Shown here piece after piece: positions 1-6,469 of a DNA stretch of 7,701 bases (position 1 is the stretch's first letter; each line of letters opens with the position of its first letter). The notes under the pieces were generated by a model. That model did no database searches. It was given only the letters and a program-made list of their open reading frames with translations, and was not told where the DNA came from. The translations under genes and the position numbers were made by a program. Source of the stretch: JBMNTP01 sp050945795 (lineage in GTDB: Bacteria > Bacillota > Clostridia > Christensenellales > MGBC116941); assembly GCA_050945795.1 (NCBI GenBank), contig JBMNTP010000041.1:1-7701 (forward strand), written 5' to 3'.

Positions 1-433
1 CTTACCTTTCTTTTTTCTAAAAGAGAGGTAAGCGTAATGGTTTGACTATCTAGATGGCGTCAATTTCGGGCATAAAAATATCGCAAACCACAGATACTGG
101 CTTGCGATATTGATTTTCTTTGGCTTGCCTTTGTTTTTTCTAAAAGAGAGGTAAGCGTAAAGGTTTGACTATCTAGATGGCGTCAATTTCGGGCATAAAA
201 GTATCGCAAACCACAGATACTGGCTTGCGATATCGGCTTTCTTTGGCTTACCTTTCTTTTTTCTAAAAGAGAGGTAAGCGTAATGGTTTGACTATCTAGA
301 TGGCGTCAATTTCGGGCATAAAAATATCGCAAACCACAGATACTGGCTTGCGATATTGATTTTCTTTGGCTTACCTTTCTTTTTTCCAAAAGAAAGGTAA
401 GTGTAAAGGTTTGACTATTTAGATGACGCCAAT
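1..433 (+). repeat. Tandem array of a 123-bp double-hairpin unit, 3.5 copies
   Basis: Units start at 1, 124, 247 and 370 with an exact 123-nt period; the last stops near 433, after the conserved box. Each unit carries hairpin A (1-32 in unit 1, a 14-bp stem with CTTACCT/AGGTAAG at its foot and a 4-nt loop), a 9-nt gap, the 19-nt box TTGACTATCTAGATGGCGT (42-60), and in full units hairpin B (77-86 pairing with 102-111, AATATCGCAA/TTGCGATATT). Unit 4 makes the hairpin A stem perfect where units 1-3 have a T-G pair. Unit 2 has several changes, some leaving wobble pairs (one at the foot of A, one in B) and some breaking pairs. Copies are nearly identical, so duplication is recent or the copies are homogenised. 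No T-tract follows the stems, so they are not ordinary terminators. The array may continue left of the window. Function unknown. Confidence 0.95.
370..429 (+). repeat. Hairpin plus 19-nt box, copy 4 (upstream of the lipoprotein gene)
   Basis: A perfect 14-bp stem (370-383 with 388-401, loop TTCC) is followed by 9 nt and the box TTGACTATTTAGATGACGC at 411-429. This box is the TTTAGATGACGC form shared with the copies at 1769 and 2063, not the TCTAGATGGCG form of the three units before it. It is the last copy of the tandem array, and sequence similarity to the array ends just after it. Confidence 0.85.
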
Positions 434-558
434 ATCCTCGAAAATATCCGGTTACAGAATGAATATTCCGTTAATCCGTCCGCATAAGTTTAGTACAAGC
501 GCGTCTGCTTTATACCACAATAGTAAATTTTCTGTCCGGCTTTTCGCTTTTGGACGAT

Positions 559-565
559 GAAGGGA
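559..565 (+). promoter_or_regulatory. Ribosome binding site of the lipoprotein gene
   Basis: GAAGGGA lies 7 nt before the ATG at 573. It supports that start over the in-frame ATGs at codons 5 and 7, which also keep the hydrophobic signal peptide but lose the basic N-terminus or the spacing. Confidence 0.7.
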
Positions 566-572
566 TATCATT

Positions 573-1508
573 ATGAGAAAGCGTATGACCATGCTCTTAA
601 CTATGATCTGCTTGGCATTTTTTCTAACCGCGTGCAATGAAGAAGTTCCCAAACCTCCTCTGCCCGGCACATTACCGAGCGTTTATCCGGAAAATGACGA
701 ATTGAACAAGCCATTTATTAATGCGAAACTGCTTCCGGAGGTCTATTGGGCTACCGGCAACAATACAAATCTGCCCAAAGAAGGTGAGACTGTCTCAATA
801 CCGTCCGGAAGACTGGCTTTTGCGTTTTTACCAACGCGTCCTCGGGAAGCAAAATCCATCTATATCGACGAATCAAATTTGGAGCAAATAATAAATGAAA
901 TTTCCATTGCCAAAGTATTGCCAAAGCTTTCTCACATCGATTGGACAGAGGCCCACTTCCAGGACTACTGGCTCAATCTATATGTTCTTACCGATGGTAA
1001 CGTCTATAATTGCATAACTCTCTCGGGTCCTATCTACTACAAAGATGACGTTTACGTAAATATCAGTGTGCAGGGTATTGGTGATACATTTGCATTTGAA
1101 ACGTGGCGCGTCGAATCGCCTGCGCTCGGACAAATACTCATCGATACTTGGGGATCGAAATTTGATCTTCGTCGCTTTCACGATGTAACCCGCATTGATA
1201 TGCGTGTGCTGAACTTTCATGATACGACAAAAGTAGGTAATAAAGCTACACTTGAGGGTAATGCCGCCAAGGATATGGCAGAACGTATGCTCGAAGCCGC
1301 AAAGGTGGTAACCGGATATGGAAAATGCGGTTATAATATTGAGCTATCCTTCATCTTTTCGGACGGTACCACTGAGCTTGGATGGTTGAACGGCGATAGC
1401 TGCCCCGGAATTGCAATGGACAATGGTCCGAATATAATGTTCGATAAAGAAATCACTAAGGAACTTTATAAACTTCTCGACTACGGGGAAGATTTCATTT
1501 CAGATTAA
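573..1508 (+). CDS. Putative lipoprotein of unknown function (311 aa)
   Basis: The product starts with a short basic stretch (MRKR), a hydrophobic helix (residues 6-19) and the lipobox LTAC with Cys21. It should therefore be cleaved by signal peptidase II and anchored as a lipoprotein on the outer face of the cytoplasmic membrane. A Pro-rich linker (about 25-40) leads into a globular domain. Visible points are a segment rich in Trp and Tyr (about 120-170), Cys147, and Cys252 and Cys277 near the C-terminus. I recognise no family. The start is supported by GAAGGGA 7 nt upstream, the stop is TAA, and a terminator follows at 1687-1711. The gene stands alone, transcribed away from the tandem array and towards the minus-strand operon at 2313. 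It lies inside the 1358-nt module between box copies 4 and 5, so it may be cargo of that repeat system. No convincing promoter was found. Confidence 0.88.
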   Translation: MRKRMTMLLTMICLAFFLTACNEEVPKPPLPGTLPSVYPENDELNKPFINAKLLPEVYWATGNNTNLPKEGETVSIPSGRLAFAFLPTRPREAKSIYIDESNLEQIINEISIAKVLPKLSHIDWTEAHFQDYWLNLYVLTDGNVYNCITLSGPIYYKDDVYVNISVQGIGDTFAFETWRVESPALGQILIDTWGSKFDLRRFHDVTRIDMRVLNFHDTTKVGNKATLEGNAAKDMAERMLEAAKVVTGYGKCGYNIELSFIFSDGTTELGWLNGDSCPGIAMDNGPNIMFDKEITKELYKLLDYGEDFISD

Positions 1509-1545
1509 TTCGTGAAATTCAAATAAAAAGCCCCAGACTACTATT

Positions 1546-1592
1546 CAACGATACCCCCATAAAACCAACGATAGCCCACAAGTTCAACGATA
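1546..1592 (+). repeat. Three direct repeats of CAACGATA
   Basis: CAACGATA occurs at 1546-1553, 1566-1573 and 1585-1592, spaced 20 and 19 nt start to start. Two copies are preceded by TT and two are followed by GC. They lie just after the lipoprotein stop codon. Near two-turn spacing could suit a DNA-binding protein, but the copies are short and no partner is known. Confidence 0.5.
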
Positions 1593-1686
1593 GCTTTGAG
1601 CCGTCCTCACAAAAAACACCCGAAACCTGACAAAATCGCCCTTGAAAATCACGAAAAGGCTGCCTTTATGACCCCCGAAACGCAAG

Positions 1687-1711
1687 AAAGCCCGTAAATG
1701 GGGCTTTTTTT
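1687..1711 (+). terminator. Rho-independent terminator after the lipoprotein gene
   Basis: AAAGCCC (1687-1693) pairs with GGGCTTT (1701-1707) around a 7-nt loop, and the T run continues to 1711. It lies about 180 nt after the lipoprotein stop codon on the same strand and should end its transcript before the hairpin-and-box copy at 1721. Confidence 0.85.
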
Positions 1712-1720
1712 AGCAAGCAA

Positions 1721-1787
1721 AAAGCACCCAAACATTGTATCAATATTTGAGTGCTTTCGTGTCATGCCTTGATTATTTAGATGACGC
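1721..1787 (+). repeat. Hairpin plus 19-nt box, copy 5
   Basis: An interrupted long stem runs from 1721 to 1757: AAAGCAC pairs with GTGCTTT, then CAAA with TTTG and ATTG with CAAT around the loop TAT, with two single mismatches. After 11 nt comes the box TTGATTATTTAGATGACGC (1769-1787), differing by one base from copies 4 and 6. The stem sequence is unrelated to hairpin A of the tandem array, so the box is conserved while the hairpin is not. No T-tract follows. It begins only 10 nt after the terminator's T run. Confidence 0.8.
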
Positions 1788-1801
1788 TGAGAAATGGCTT
1801 T

Positions 1802-1995
1802 ATATAGGCGTTTTTAGTATGTTGAAATATAAGAGTTTAACGTAGTAGAAGAAATTGCCCTTGCTAAGGCAAACTAATTTGGACAAGGGGGGGGCGCATA
1901 TCGTCGGTTAAATCTTTTTACCACACCAAATTCGCGTTTTTTCAAAAGTTTATCTAATAATCTGCAATCACTTCAATGGCTATAAACGCCTATAT
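1802..1995. repeat. 12-bp inverted repeat enclosing 170 bp
   Basis: ATATAGGCGTTT (1802-1813) is the exact reverse complement of AAACGCCTATAT (1984-1995). AATGGCT also occurs as a direct copy next to each arm (1793-1799 and 1975-1981). The interior holds a run of eight G (1887-1894), small inverted repeats such as TTGCC/GGCAA near 1855-1872, and no credible ORF. It lies wholly between box copies 5 and 6, so it may be the closing stem of a structured RNA or the ends of a small mobile element. Confidence 0.5.
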
Positions 1996-2016
1996 GAAAG
2001 CAGTCCTGGCAATAGA

Positions 2017-2081
2017 AACGGTCGAAACTAGACACAGAGGTTCAGATTTCGACCGTTGTTCATTGACTATTTAGATGACGC
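2017..2081 (+). repeat. Hairpin plus 19-nt box, copy 6
   Basis: AACGGTCGAAA (2017-2027) pairs perfectly with TTTCGACCGTT (2047-2057), giving an 11-bp stem with a 19-nt loop. After 5 nt (GTTCA) comes the box TTGACTATTTAGATGACGC (2063-2081), identical to copy 4. This is a third unrelated stem sequence attached to the same box. Confidence 0.8.
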
Positions 2082-2280
2082 TGGTGGTGGAGAAGGCGGT
2101 ATGCGCTACGCATTGCCTCAATTGTTTTGGGCAATGCTATTACGCCTCGGCCTAAAAACGTGCCATAGGCACCTTTATACGGCCGGTTCTAATACTTTTA
2201 TGTTACACCAAAACAAAAAACCACACTAACACGTGAGTTTCCGTTTTAGAAGATTTGATTCGGATTTTGACCGTTGTTCA
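2039..2280 (+). repeat. 24-nt direct repeat 218 nt apart, bounding the last module
   Basis: The 24 nt at 2039-2062 and at 2257-2280 match at 21 positions, and both end in GACCGTTGTTCA. The left copy is the right half of hairpin copy 6 and ends exactly where the box begins. The right copy runs into the palindrome at 2265-2293. The segment from 2063 to 2280 thus starts with a box and ends with a second copy of the sequence preceding that box, as expected after insertion or duplication of a 218-nt unit. Confidence 0.65.
2095..2185. other. Pair of adjacent hairpins, possible structured RNA or repeat element
   Basis: The first structure pairs GGCG and TA (2095-2101, one bulged G) with TACGCC (2141-2146) and encloses the stem GCATTGCC (2110-2117) with GGCAATGC (2130-2137). 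The second pairs CGGCC (2148-2152) with GGCCG (2181-2185), continues through A/T pairs with mismatches, and ends in GTGCC (2160-2164) with GGCAC (2168-2172) around ATA. A competing small hairpin ATGCG-CTA-CGCAT (2101-2113) would break the first stem. The density of pairing is well above the surrounding AT-rich DNA. I recognise no RNA family. The 1509-2312 stretch as a whole holds these structures and repeats but no gene I can support. Confidence 0.45.
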
Positions 2281-2293
2281 AAAACGGTCAAAA
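2265..2293. repeat. 11-bp palindrome between the convergent lipoprotein and RelA/SpoT-domain genes
   Basis: TTTTGACCGTT (2265-2275) pairs perfectly with AACGGTCAAAA (2283-2293) around 7 nt. It starts 20 nt beyond the stop codon of the minus-strand RelA/SpoT-domain gene and could stop or protect that transcript, but no U-tract follows on either strand, so it is not a standard terminator. The two arms are the same sequences as in hairpin copy 6 in the opposite order, and no 19-nt box follows. Confidence 0.6.
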
Positions 2294-2312
2294 CGGGACA
2301 GCAGCTAATCAA

Positions 2313-3290
2313 TCAAATATATTGTTCAATACTTTTTCCCATATCAATAAACAATGGCTGTAATTCGACTTCGCTAAGTGGCCACAAGCTCACAACTTGA
2401 TTTCTATATTTTTCGATTAAATAATATATTAAATATGTTATTGGTTGCTTCCGTATGAGTATCAGTTCATCAGCTCCTTTTACTTTCGTTTGTAAAAACG
2501 AATGGTCAGATATAAAATGCTTAATGTCAATGGCTGTTATTGATTCTTCTTGCAAAAGCGGTTTATAAGCATCATAAATGTATTTGTTCAATTTCTCACT
2601 GTAATTGGAAGTAGAAGTATATAATTTCATATTACTTATGAAGTCTTTGAATTGGGCATCTTCATAGTTGACCAACTCCTGCACCTCCTTAAACAGTTCG
2701 TCCGTTGCCTCAATCAGCGCCATACTCCGTGCAAATTTTCTCTTTACACGAGAGGGAACCTCATCTGTTTTTTTATAGACTATATCGTGAGACAATTCCG
2801 CATAAGCATGTTGCAATAAAGTCCTTATTTGAATTTCACACGGTGTTCCAGTCTCTATGTTGTAACCGTTATAATTAAAGATACTCCGATTTCTAACAAT
2901 ATAGTGTACGGATTGGTACGTGAAAAGTTCTGGTTTGGACTTCTTTTCTTCCTCAAAATCACGGTCGAGAGATATATCCCATTCTTTAGTGCTATTGATA
3001 ATTTCCTTAATTATTTCAATATCATATAAGTTCAGGACCACAAAGCGGACACCAACCTTGTCGGTAATATCTAACAACGGGTTTTGATAGTTTTTTGAAC
3101 GATATAAAGCTTTTTCAATAAAGGAATTCGTCTCTTTTACTCTAGGATCAGAAGGCACTTTAATAAAAGCGCTAATATCATAATCTTTTCGGCTCAATTC
3201 GGTTAGTATATGTTGAGCCACTATATTACCCCAACTGGCGTACGAGGGTTTCTGTTTTTCATACTGTTCCCTAAGTTGTGTTTCATTCAT
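2313..3290 (-). CDS. RelA/SpoT-domain nucleotide pyrophosphokinase (325 aa)
   Basis: Residues about 5-205 fit the RelA/SpoT synthetase fold, which transfers pyrophosphate from ATP to a nucleotide (GDP/GTP in alarmone synthetases; other acceptors in toxic members). Visible motifs are R50-x-K52 and K60 (nucleotide-binding basic residues), D77 in ITDKVGVRF with G80 and R82, Y125 in YQSVHY (base-stacking tyrosine position), and E152 in CEIQIRT, followed by the AYAELSHDIVYK segment. All expected synthetase residues appear present, so it is probably active. There is no HD hydrolase, TGS or ACT domain, so it is not a housekeeping Rel. Residues about 206-325 form a C-terminal extension I do not recognise, perhaps regulatory. 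The ATG at 3290 lies 14 nt after the NdpA-like stop, with AAAGGT 10 nt upstream, indicating an operon with that gene. The stop is TGA. It could be a small alarmone synthetase, a toxSAS/CapRel-type toxin or an RNA-modifying enzyme. Confidence 0.88.
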   Translation of the reverse strand: MNETQLREQYEKQKPSYASWGNIVAQHILTELSRKDYDISAFIKVPSDPRVKETNSFIEKALYRSKNYQNPLLDITDKVGVRFVVLNLYDIEIIKEIINSTKEWDISLDRDFEEEKKSKPELFTYQSVHYIVRNRSIFNYNGYNIETGTPCEIQIRTLLQHAYAELSHDIVYKKTDEVPSRVKRKFARSMALIEATDELFKEVQELVNYEDAQFKDFISNMKLYTSTSNYSEKLNKYIYDAYKPLLQEESITAIDIKHFISDHSFLQTKVKGADELILIRKQPITYLIYYLIEKYRNQVVSLWPLSEVELQPLFIDMGKSIEQYI

Positions 3291-3304
3291 TTGCGAACCA
3301 ACCT

Positions 3305-4363
3305 TTATGTTTCTGACTTTATCTTTCCGTTTATTCGGATGTCTGTTGTTGTATCTGTGGTTGCGATTATTTCTACATTTTCAGAGAATTTATCCACAGG
3401 AGCATATAAGCTAACCTCGTTCGTAAATCTCACTTTCCGATTTCTCAAATTGAGTTTTTCCATACTTTTGTGGATTGTTGTTGAGGGAACCTTTTTTGTT
3501 TCCATAAAATTGGTATACTGATCTTTCAAGTCGGCATCCGCAAAATATCTTTGTGCAAATTCTGCGACACTAATTGTTGGTGATGTATCAACTTTTAGAT
3601 ATGTGTATAATGCGGACATCTTATCAACTTTATCCTGTCCTGGTATATTTGCTTTCTTGGTTATGAATTCCTTAGTAGCAAAGAAAAACTCTTTCGTAAG
3701 GATGTCACTGGTTTTAGGGAAAGTGCATCCCATAAAACCATCGTAAAAATAATTTGCAGCAGTCTTTCCAAGAGATTTAACATTATTACTGTCAAAAATA
3801 AACACTTCAACATCATCAGCACCCGTAAAATCTGCTGCCGCTACCTTGCTATATAAAAATGCAATTTTATATAGCTTCTGTTGGGGCGTCAATAACAAGT
3901 CATTAATGTATTGTAATACCCTTACATCATCTTTAATATGTAAGGAAAAACCGCTATGCTTTTCAGCCTTAATTATTCCAACACACCTTCTATTCTCCGC
4001 ACCTATCGTACCATGAAAAAAAACTACAACTCCCCCAGGAATTGTTCTGGATGTTTGCACAGATGCCAACTTATGAACAATATTATGCGAAGCGGTTATT
4101 AATGATGTGTTATTAATATCGGAGCGAAAGATAGGAGAAATATAGTTAAAAGCCGAACCATCACTACTATCAACAATGTCCATTTTCATCGCGTGTGAAT
4201 CATTTCCGACTGCGTTAATTATCCTTGTTTGCAACTCGTTTTTGCAAGTATTGTCTAAGTCGGCAAGTTCATTGTTCAAGGCGGGCGGCAAAGGGCCAGC
4301 TATTTCTCGTTGGAATATCTCATGAATGATTAACCTTTCTAATTGAAGATTGACGAATACCAT
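3305..4363 (-). CDS. NdpA/YejK-like nucleoid-associated protein (352 aa)
   Basis: The protein matches the layout of the NdpA (37-kDa nucleoid-associated, YejK) family by eye. It has an N-terminal LERLIIHEI strand/helix, GGVVVFFHG (110-118) then VGIIKAEK (128-135) as in the family's core sheet, a helical middle (about 195-255) and a C-terminal strand pair near 328-348 ending in IRINGKI. The length is close to E. coli YejK (about 335 aa). Family members associate with the nucleoid, and their biochemical activity is poorly defined. The ATG at 4363 has GGAGG 7 nt upstream and a good promoter at 4430-4458. It is the first gene of a two-gene unit with the RelA/SpoT-domain gene 14 bp downstream. Sequence similarity to YejK is low, so this is a divergent branch probably specialised for this accessory locus; a sensor or partner role for the synthetase is inference. 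The stop is TAA. Confidence 0.75.
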   Translation of the reverse strand: MVFVNLQLERLIIHEIFQREIAGPLPPALNNELADLDNTCKNELQTRIINAVGNDSHAMKMDIVDSSDGSAFNYISPIFRSDINNTSLITASHNIVHKLASVQTSRTIPGGVVVFFHGTIGAENRRCVGIIKAEKHSGFSLHIKDDVRVLQYINDLLLTPQQKLYKIAFLYSKVAAADFTGADDVEVFIFDSNNVKSLGKTAANYFYDGFMGCTFPKTSDILTKEFFFATKEFITKKANIPGQDKVDKMSALYTYLKVDTSPTISVAEFAQRYFADADLKDQYTNFMETKKVPSTTIHKSMEKLNLRNRKVRFTNEVSLYAPVDKFSENVEIIATTDTTTDIRINGKIKSET

Positions 4364-4370
4364 TACAATT

Positions 4371-4375
4371 CCTCC
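4371..4375 (-). promoter_or_regulatory. Ribosome binding site of the NdpA-like gene
   Basis: GGAGG on the minus strand sits 7 nt before the ATG at 4363. It fixes the start and marks this as an independently initiated first gene rather than a continuation of the helicase operon. Confidence 0.8.
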
Positions 4376-4429
4376 GATACATACGATTAGATATTTCCTG
4401 ATGTGTAAAAAATAAGCGTTGTTAATTTC

Positions 4430-4458
4430 ATTATAATGCTTATCTGTAGCTTTGTAAA
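4430..4458 (-). promoter_or_regulatory. Sigma-70/SigA-type promoter for the NdpA-like/RelA-SpoT operon
   Basis: On the minus strand TTTACA (4453-4458) is separated by exactly 17 nt from TATAAT (4430-4435), a near-consensus vegetative promoter. The expected start, near 4423, gives a leader of about 60 nt carrying the GGAGG site. The 230-nt gap between the helicase stop and this gene (4364-4593) otherwise shows only AT-rich DNA, a 10-bp palindrome CATGCGCATG (4567-4576) and no clear terminator. Some readthrough from the upstream operon is therefore possible. Confidence 0.7.
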
Positions 4459-4593
4459 TTAATGAATATACGTAATATATTTCGAACTAAATAACGAGAA
4501 TAGGCCTTCCTCCAGGTATAATGTCAAAAAGCACTTGGCAGTATACTTGCTTTATCCTTATTTACACATGCGCATGATTTATCGTCCAATTGC

Positions 4594-6465
4594 TTAGTTC
4601 ATCTGGATATTTATTATCTCCTCTTCCGCAAACCAGCCATTTGAGATAGCTGTATACTTAACTGCATTAGCATTTTCGGTATATGCAACAATGGCCAGGC
4701 TTTTCTGCGCACGAGTACAAGCAACATAGAAAAGTCGTGTTGTCCGCATAATGCTAGTATCCTTACCATCTTGCTCATTTTTTAAGTCAGTGCTGGTTTT
4801 AGCCTTAGCACCAAATAGCTTTTCATAGCTGAACCAATTCCCTCTCGCTTCGGCATCATCCATAATAACCATAACTCTCGGAAATTCTAATCCTTTAATA
4901 CCTTGATGGGTGGCGAATTGAGTGTTATCTGTGACATATGCTGAATATCGTTCGAGTTCATCAAAGGATACAGTGAGCGCCTTTCTCAAAGCAGTAACTT
5001 TTGAGCTTTCACCTTCTACAGGTTCTGCAATGATATCATCAACACGGCTATCCAACTTAAACAGTTCTGTTGTCCGAATTGACTTAAATATATCTAAGCA
5101 AGAAGGAGCTTTTTTATCGTTCCAAAGGCTCATCAAAGAATCGAAAGAATTTTCAACTTTTTCCAATAATGACATCTGGTCATCCGATGCGGCAACAAAA
5201 GCTTTTTTGTCTAGTAAGGGCGAATGTTGCCTTAGGATTTTCGAAATCTCAAAATCGTTGCCGCCTTTATGCGCTGCCAGTAGCGGAGAAATAACCTTGG
5301 ATAAGAAAGATAACTCGGAGATGGATCCATCGCGAAGAGATGTATCAAAGTCACCCGATTCATTAAGCGGAGTGTATAGGTTGAGAAAGCCAAATCGACT
5401 TGCCGCCATATGGTGTTCCAGTATCAGACTCTTGTATTCAGTCTCATTGTTCCAGTCATTATCGCTGGTTTCTTTAGCCATTGTCTGTGAAACTTGTTTT
5501 TCAACAGCTTCCTTATCAGAGGAAGATGAAGCAATAAACAAGCGTACTATGCCGGTTTCTGCATCGGAGCGTTCTCTTTGGCGTTGTCCATCAATTGTGC
5601 TTCGTATCTCATTTGCTAATTTCACGATACGAGAAGCGCTTCGATGGTTCATAACTTTTTCTGGCCGCGCCCAATCGTTAGGAATACAGTGTGCCAGGTT
5701 TTCTTTCCCGTCCATATAGATTTTTTGCATAGTGTCACCAAACATGCCAATAATAAACTTCCCTTTATGTTTTTCGCACACCACCAATAAAGCATCGACC
5801 AGCTCTTTCTTCGTATCCTGGCTTTCATCAATAAGCAATATCGGATATTTTGCAGTCATAATATCCTGCATCGTAGTTTCCTTACCAATAAACTGTGATC
5901 CCATTTTTACCACTTCGCTATGGTTAAGCGAATCATAACCGACATTTTCGCCATTCGGGTTATATGAAAATCGCTTCACCGTTGCTATTTTAAGGAGCCG
6001 CTCAGATTTGCGCTTTATGTCTTCAGCTCTCTTTTCAGCAGCTTTGCCGCCCCGACCATTCCGCTGCTTTTCTTCAATCTCGGCGATTTCCGCTTTTATG
6101 GACTGTATAACCCATTCTTTTATGTCCATTTGATAGTTCTTTATGAGTTCCCACAAGAAGCTGTGTATTGTAGAAATCGAAAATATTGATTTATATTGCA
6201 GCCTTCTAGATATCTCATCGCACGCGGCATTGGTGTAGGTGATAACTGCAATTTGCTTTGCATTTGCAGATAGCGTTGCACCTATGGTCTCATCTAAAAA
6301 AGTAAGAGCATTGATCAGGCTTCTGGTCTTACCAGAGCCTGCACCAGCAAACATAAAGAAGTTTTGAGGCTTATCAGTGGAGAAACATACTTTTATTTCT
6401 TCATCAACATGATCATCGATGTGATCGTCCGCTATTTCATCATTTATAATGAAATTTCCTGTCAT
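4594..6465 (-). CDS. UvrD/PcrA/Rep-like superfamily 1 helicase, GajB-like (623 aa)
   Basis: All main SF1A helicase motifs are visible: Walker A GAGSGKT (41-47), Ia AVITYTNAACDEI (73-85), TIHSF (99-103), Walker B/DEAD-like DESQD (213-217), motif III GDTMQKIY (243-250), motif IV NHRS (273-276), motif V HQGIKGLEF (520-528) and motif VI RLFYVACTRAQ (577-587). A charged, probably helical insert (about 122-160) precedes motif II, and LILEHHMAASRFGF (347-360) resembles a segment of helicases paired with OLD nucleases. It should be an ATP-driven 3'-5' translocase. I chose the ATG at 6465 because GGAGG lies 9 nt upstream and only 4 nt separate it from the OLD stop codon; a start at 6507 would add 14 unlike residues overlapping the OLD gene. 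The OLD-helicase pair is the Gabija layout. As I recall, characterised B. cereus GajB is about 494 aa, so this one is larger. Stop TAA. Confidence 0.92.
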   Translation of the reverse strand: MTGNFIINDEIADDHIDDHVDEEIKVCFSTDKPQNFFMFAGAGSGKTRSLINALTFLDETIGATLSANAKQIAVITYTNAACDEISRRLQYKSIFSISTIHSFLWELIKNYQMDIKEWVIQSIKAEIAEIEEKQRNGRGGKAAEKRAEDIKRKSERLLKIATVKRFSYNPNGENVGYDSLNHSEVVKMGSQFIGKETTMQDIMTAKYPILLIDESQDTKKELVDALLVVCEKHKGKFIIGMFGDTMQKIYMDGKENLAHCIPNDWARPEKVMNHRSASRIVKLANEIRSTIDGQRQRERSDAETGIVRLFIASSSSDKEAVEKQVSQTMAKETSDNDWNNETEYKSLILEHHMAASRFGFLNLYTPLNESGDFDTSLRDGSISELSFLSKVISPLLAAHKGGNDFEISKILRQHSPLLDKKAFVAASDDQMSLLEKVENSFDSLMSLWNDKKAPSCLDIFKSIRTTELFKLDSRVDDIIAEPVEGESSKVTALRKALTVSFDELERYSAYVTDNTQFATHQGIKGLEFPRVMVIMDDAEARGNWFSYEKLFGAKAKTSTDLKNEQDGKDTSIMRTTRLFYVACTRAQKSLAIVAYTENANAVKYTAISNGWFAEEEIINIQMN

Positions 6466-6469
6466 TTTA

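Noticed and set aside
1..433. CRISPR array
   Set aside because: The units are contiguous 123-bp copies with no unique spacers between short repeats, and no cas gene is present.
411..438. Box TTGACT acting as a -35 with TATCCT 16 nt later
   Set aside because: The -10 match is weak, occurs only at copy 4, and the other box copies have no -10-like sequence at the right distance.
452..670. 72-codon minus-strand frame upstream of the lipoprotein gene
   Set aside because: It overlaps the lipoprotein start and its signal peptide region and has no plausible ribosome binding site or domain.
42..2081. Integron attC sites at the hairpin-box copies
   Set aside because: The box is outside the stem, no RYYYAAC/GTTRRRY pair brackets the hairpins, and there is no integron integrase in the window.
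2265..2293. Rho-independent terminator for the RelA/SpoT-domain gene
   Set aside because: The stem is good but no U-tract follows it on either strand.
2829..3521. Short + strand frames over the RelA/SpoT-domain and NdpA-like genes
   Set aside because: Antisense shadows of well-supported genes, without ribosome binding sites.
4505..4527. Minus-strand TTGACA at 4522-4527 as a second promoter
   Set aside because: A perfect -35 hexamer, but the sequence 16-18 nt downstream has no acceptable -10; the TTTACA/TATAAT pair nearer the gene is far better.
4922..5719. 265-codon open frame on the + strand
   Set aside because: It lies antisense inside the helicase gene, whose motifs are complete, and its translation has no recognisable domain.
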